A DNA stretch of 64,000 nucleotides, taken from contig JBLDXI010000015.1 in NCBI GenBank assembly GCA_047495785.1, positions 1,674,001-1,738,000 of the forward strand. Direction: 5' to 3'. How positions within the stretch are numbered: the stretch's first letter is position 1; each line of letters opens with the position of its first letter. A program made the position numbers and the translations under genes. This document shows positions 61,389 through 64,000 of the stretch, in pieces. Under the pieces are notes generated by a model. The model worked only from the letters and a program-made list of their open reading frames with translations, was not told where the DNA came from and made no database searches. Source of the stretch: Lepidodermella squamata (lineage: Eukaryota > Gastrotricha).

Positions 61389-61793
61389 TTTCCACCATCA
61401 ATGCGAGGATAGCAAATGTTAAAAGAAGTAGCACAAAGAATTCAAGTTCGAATTGCCAGAAAAATGGGAATAATGAGCAGACAGTCGTTGGAGGGCGGCT
61501 TTATCAATGTCGCGAGATAACGTTTGCCATGCCGCCTGAGACGGTAATTATCTTAAAGATAAACGAAGATAAAGCTGTCCACACCGCCTTCAGTCCGCTA
61601 CTGCCAGTTTTGAGTACTATTGGGGTTCTAACGGAGATAAGGGTCACACACCCGCTCTCCAGTTTTCTCAAGTAGTCGTGTCATTTTCAAGTTCGCGATT
61701 ATCACGCCATGGTTAGCGTTATCATTCAACCGGGAATTATTAGGAATTTATGGCCTGAAAGCAGACGGCTAATAATCGAGAACTTATCTTTTA

Positions 61794-63637
61794 CTAGAAA
61801 GTTCGACAGCAATCATACGCGATAATAACACCATGAAGAAGAAACGGATAGTGATAGCCTATCAGCTCGATTTTCAGATGCACGGAAACAACTGATTCAC
61901 CAGAAGTTTTCGAGCAAAATAATTCATCGCCAGGCAACGACGCTGCTTTAATGCTGCCTTTTTGAGTTATGCTAACAACATGACATCCACATTGATGCAC
62001 GTAGGAATGTGTTCTGCGCAAATCTTCGTTAGAAGGGAAATTCTCCTCGTCACCAACATATAGCATTTCAACAAAATTCCAGTTGAATTCATAAGATCTC
62101 AAGAAAGCTGTGTAATTTAGGCTGATTCGTCCGCCACTCTTGAGTTCATAAGTTGCGTAAACTCGTAATTTCGAAACGCTATTCGTGCAGTTGTAGCATA
62201 ATCGATGGGCAAAGGCTAATCTTGGCACGAAGCCAATATTTGCCCCGCATGGTGCTGGCGTGAAATTATTACTTAAATCCAGCTCAATAAAAGAGCCAAC
62301 GTTGGGAATTGAAAGATACAGCATTTCAGACTCAAGTTTGTGGCCATTTTTGACATAGTTCGGCATAAATTCATCGATATTCCTCTTGCCGGCATCCGAG
62401 GAGGCATTTACCAATGCGATGTCCAACTTGTTATTTCTAGGCATGGCTGGCCGATTAACTGATAGGAAGCAATCAACAGCGGCAACCCATGTTTGCTCGT
62501 AGAGAGGATTTGCTGCAAGTTTCTTCCAAGAAGCTGAAATGGCTTTATTTGCCCCATCAATCAGCAAGTCAATCGAATCAGCGCTTTCAAGTTTTCCAAT
62601 GAGTCTTTGTAAAGATTTCTTGAAGTAGTGTGTAATGAAATGGGCCATGTATTTATGAACTCTTTCGTTAGGATGGTAGCCATCTTTCGCGGTGAATGCT
62701 TCGGAGTAAAGATAAAGCTCGTCGTCACTCGATGCATTGCTTGATTGAAACAGGTTCATAACATGGCCCCATTGAATCGCGGGGAGTTGATAATGCTGAG
62801 CAACCTCGTTGTAGAACTTGGTAACATAGCTCACATTACAAAGTAAAGCAGGACGGTAGTGTATTCTGAAGAACTGTCTCGGCAGAAGGAAATTGACTAG
62901 AAGAATATGAATGAGAGGGTTAACTCTCCAAATGCTGCGGATTAATTCTTCAATACGGCCTGGCACCATGTCGTCATTTATGATGAAATCCACCAGAAGT
63001 ATGTCGTAGTTCTTAAGATTTATATGCTCTTGGATGCACATTGCGAAATAAAAGCTAGAATTTTATAGAAAATGATAGCATTGCAATATAAGGAGTTTTA
63101 TCTACCTGTTTGTAGCACCAAGAGCGACATTATGAAACTCAGTTTCGACACCGATAGATTTGAATGGCGCTGAAAGTTTTGAAGTCAGAATGGAAAAGAA
63201 ATCTGAACCTCCCTAAGAACGTTATAAATTTATCGGTACATGTTGCGCAATTCTTTGAGAAATTGTACCTGAACACCATGGCCAGCAGAAATTGAGCCGC
63301 CAGCGACTGCAATTCTAAAGGGTTGCTCTTTTGAACGATTTGAAAGTCGAATTAGCAAAGCACGCTCGAGCCTCGCCGATGATCCTTCGCTCAAGATGGA
63401 CTCATCCTCGAACTGCTTTACAGGGCTCGTTTTACTGCCCTTGCGGATGAAATCGACAAGTTTCTTCAGGGATAGTGTAATATTTTTCACCTCTTCCCTT
63501 CGGTATCTGTTCGGTATCCATCGCCATGGAATCGCAGAATGTTCAGAAGTATCAGTGTGAATCAATAAAATGATGGTCAGAAACGTGGATATCGTGGTCA
63601 GAATGATCAGGAGTTTTTTCAAGCGATTTATAGCCAT
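61794..63637 (-). CDS. SGNH-hydrolase family, type II membrane protein, paralog 5
   Basis: Minus-strand exons 63637-63269, 63212-63106 and 63054-61794; 578 residues. Helix LLIILTTISTFLTIILLI; AVAGGSISAGHGVQ, ALGATNSFYFA, DFIINDDMVPGR and KDGYHPNE. The last intron of paralogs 1-4, just before the HPN block, is absent. C-terminal domain with LCYNCTNS and YDCCRTF. Set apart from the other four by the aminotransferase gene, and the most divergent sequence. Confidence 0.8.
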
Positions 63638-63805
63638 TTTATTGAGTAAGGATGCATTTTCAACGTAAAATTTGCTTTATTCATAAATAATTTCGTAAAC
63701 GCATGCATATTCTATTCATAAATACTATAATGTACCTGAATGAACCATTGAGAAACGAAATGTTTTAAACATGAATGAATCAGATTAAAAGAGATGAGGT
63801 GAATG

Positions 63806-64000
63806 TTAGTAGGCATGCTCTGCTTTAACATCAAGGCGAGGCTTTACAAGAATATTCTCAAAGTAACACTTTCCTTCAATGGAAAACACACGCCGCGTCG
63901 GAGCGAGAGACGTGTAAACCGCAGTTTCGTAGAAGCTCGAATCTGGATCGTCGATAACCAACGCATTCATCTGCGTGAGGAGGTACCAATTCATGAAGTC
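63806..64000 (-). CDS. C-terminal part of an unidentified protein, cut by window edge
   Basis: The minus frame is open from the window end to a TAA at 63806, about 65 codons (NWYLLTQMNALVIDDPD, YTSLAPTRRVFSIEGKCY). It does not match the SGNH C-terminal domain, so a different gene family is likely. Start and function unknown. Confidence 0.5.
   Translation of the reverse strand, partial: DFMNWYLLTQMNALVIDDPDSSFYETAVYTSLAPTRRVFSIEGKCYFENILVKPRLDVKAEHAY

Overview
This is nuclear DNA of a compact-genome invertebrate animal. Genes carry short spliceosomal introns (mostly 45-60 nt, GT...(T/C)AG). There are animal-type receptors (an NMDA receptor subunit, a GABA-B-like receptor, Cys-loop channels) and about 30 eukaryotic tRNA genes with internal promoters. 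The LicD-type family, the intron sizes and several operon-like gene junctions fit a nematode best. No species-diagnostic sequence is visible, so another small-genome ecdysozoan is not excluded.

Layout. 0.7-6.2 kb: two related tRNA blocks flank an intronless GABA-B-like receptor, with two fragments of a LicD-family gene on either side of it. 6.5-8.3 kb: a secreted laminin-G-like protein. 9.0-10.5 kb: a broken LicD-family gene. 10.6-16.2 kb (minus): an 11-exon GluN2-type NMDA receptor gene with an inverted pair of tRNA-Leu genes in its first intron. 16.2-20.6 kb: AT-rich intergenic DNA with alternating GC tracts and decayed transposon pieces. 20.7-21.7 kb: a Cys-loop receptor ligand-binding domain with no channel part. 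22-24.5 kb: a small tRNA block with a LINE inserted in it, then a fatty acid hydroxylase/sterol desaturase family gene. 26.5-28.3 kb: an intact LicD-family gene. 28.5-50.2 kb: five paralogous Cys-loop channel genes interleaved with four tRNA blocks, an NmrA-like gene, an AGXT2-like aminotransferase and a fucosyltransferase-like gene. 51.4-63.6 kb (minus): five SGNH-hydrolase paralogs, four of them 36-66 nt apart, with a second AGXT2-like gene between the fourth and fifth. The right edge cuts an unidentified minus-strand gene.

How it fits together. The main theme is local duplication. A tRNA unit, Ser(opposite strand)-Arg-Thr-Met-Glu-Val(CAC)-Ala-Val(TAC), recurs in several states of decay among duplicated channel, aminotransferase, LicD and SGNH genes. 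Exon structures were rebuilt by hand from splice sites. For every multi-exon model the summed exon length is a multiple of three. Functions come from recognised family motifs; no database search was possible, and boundaries may be off by a base or two.
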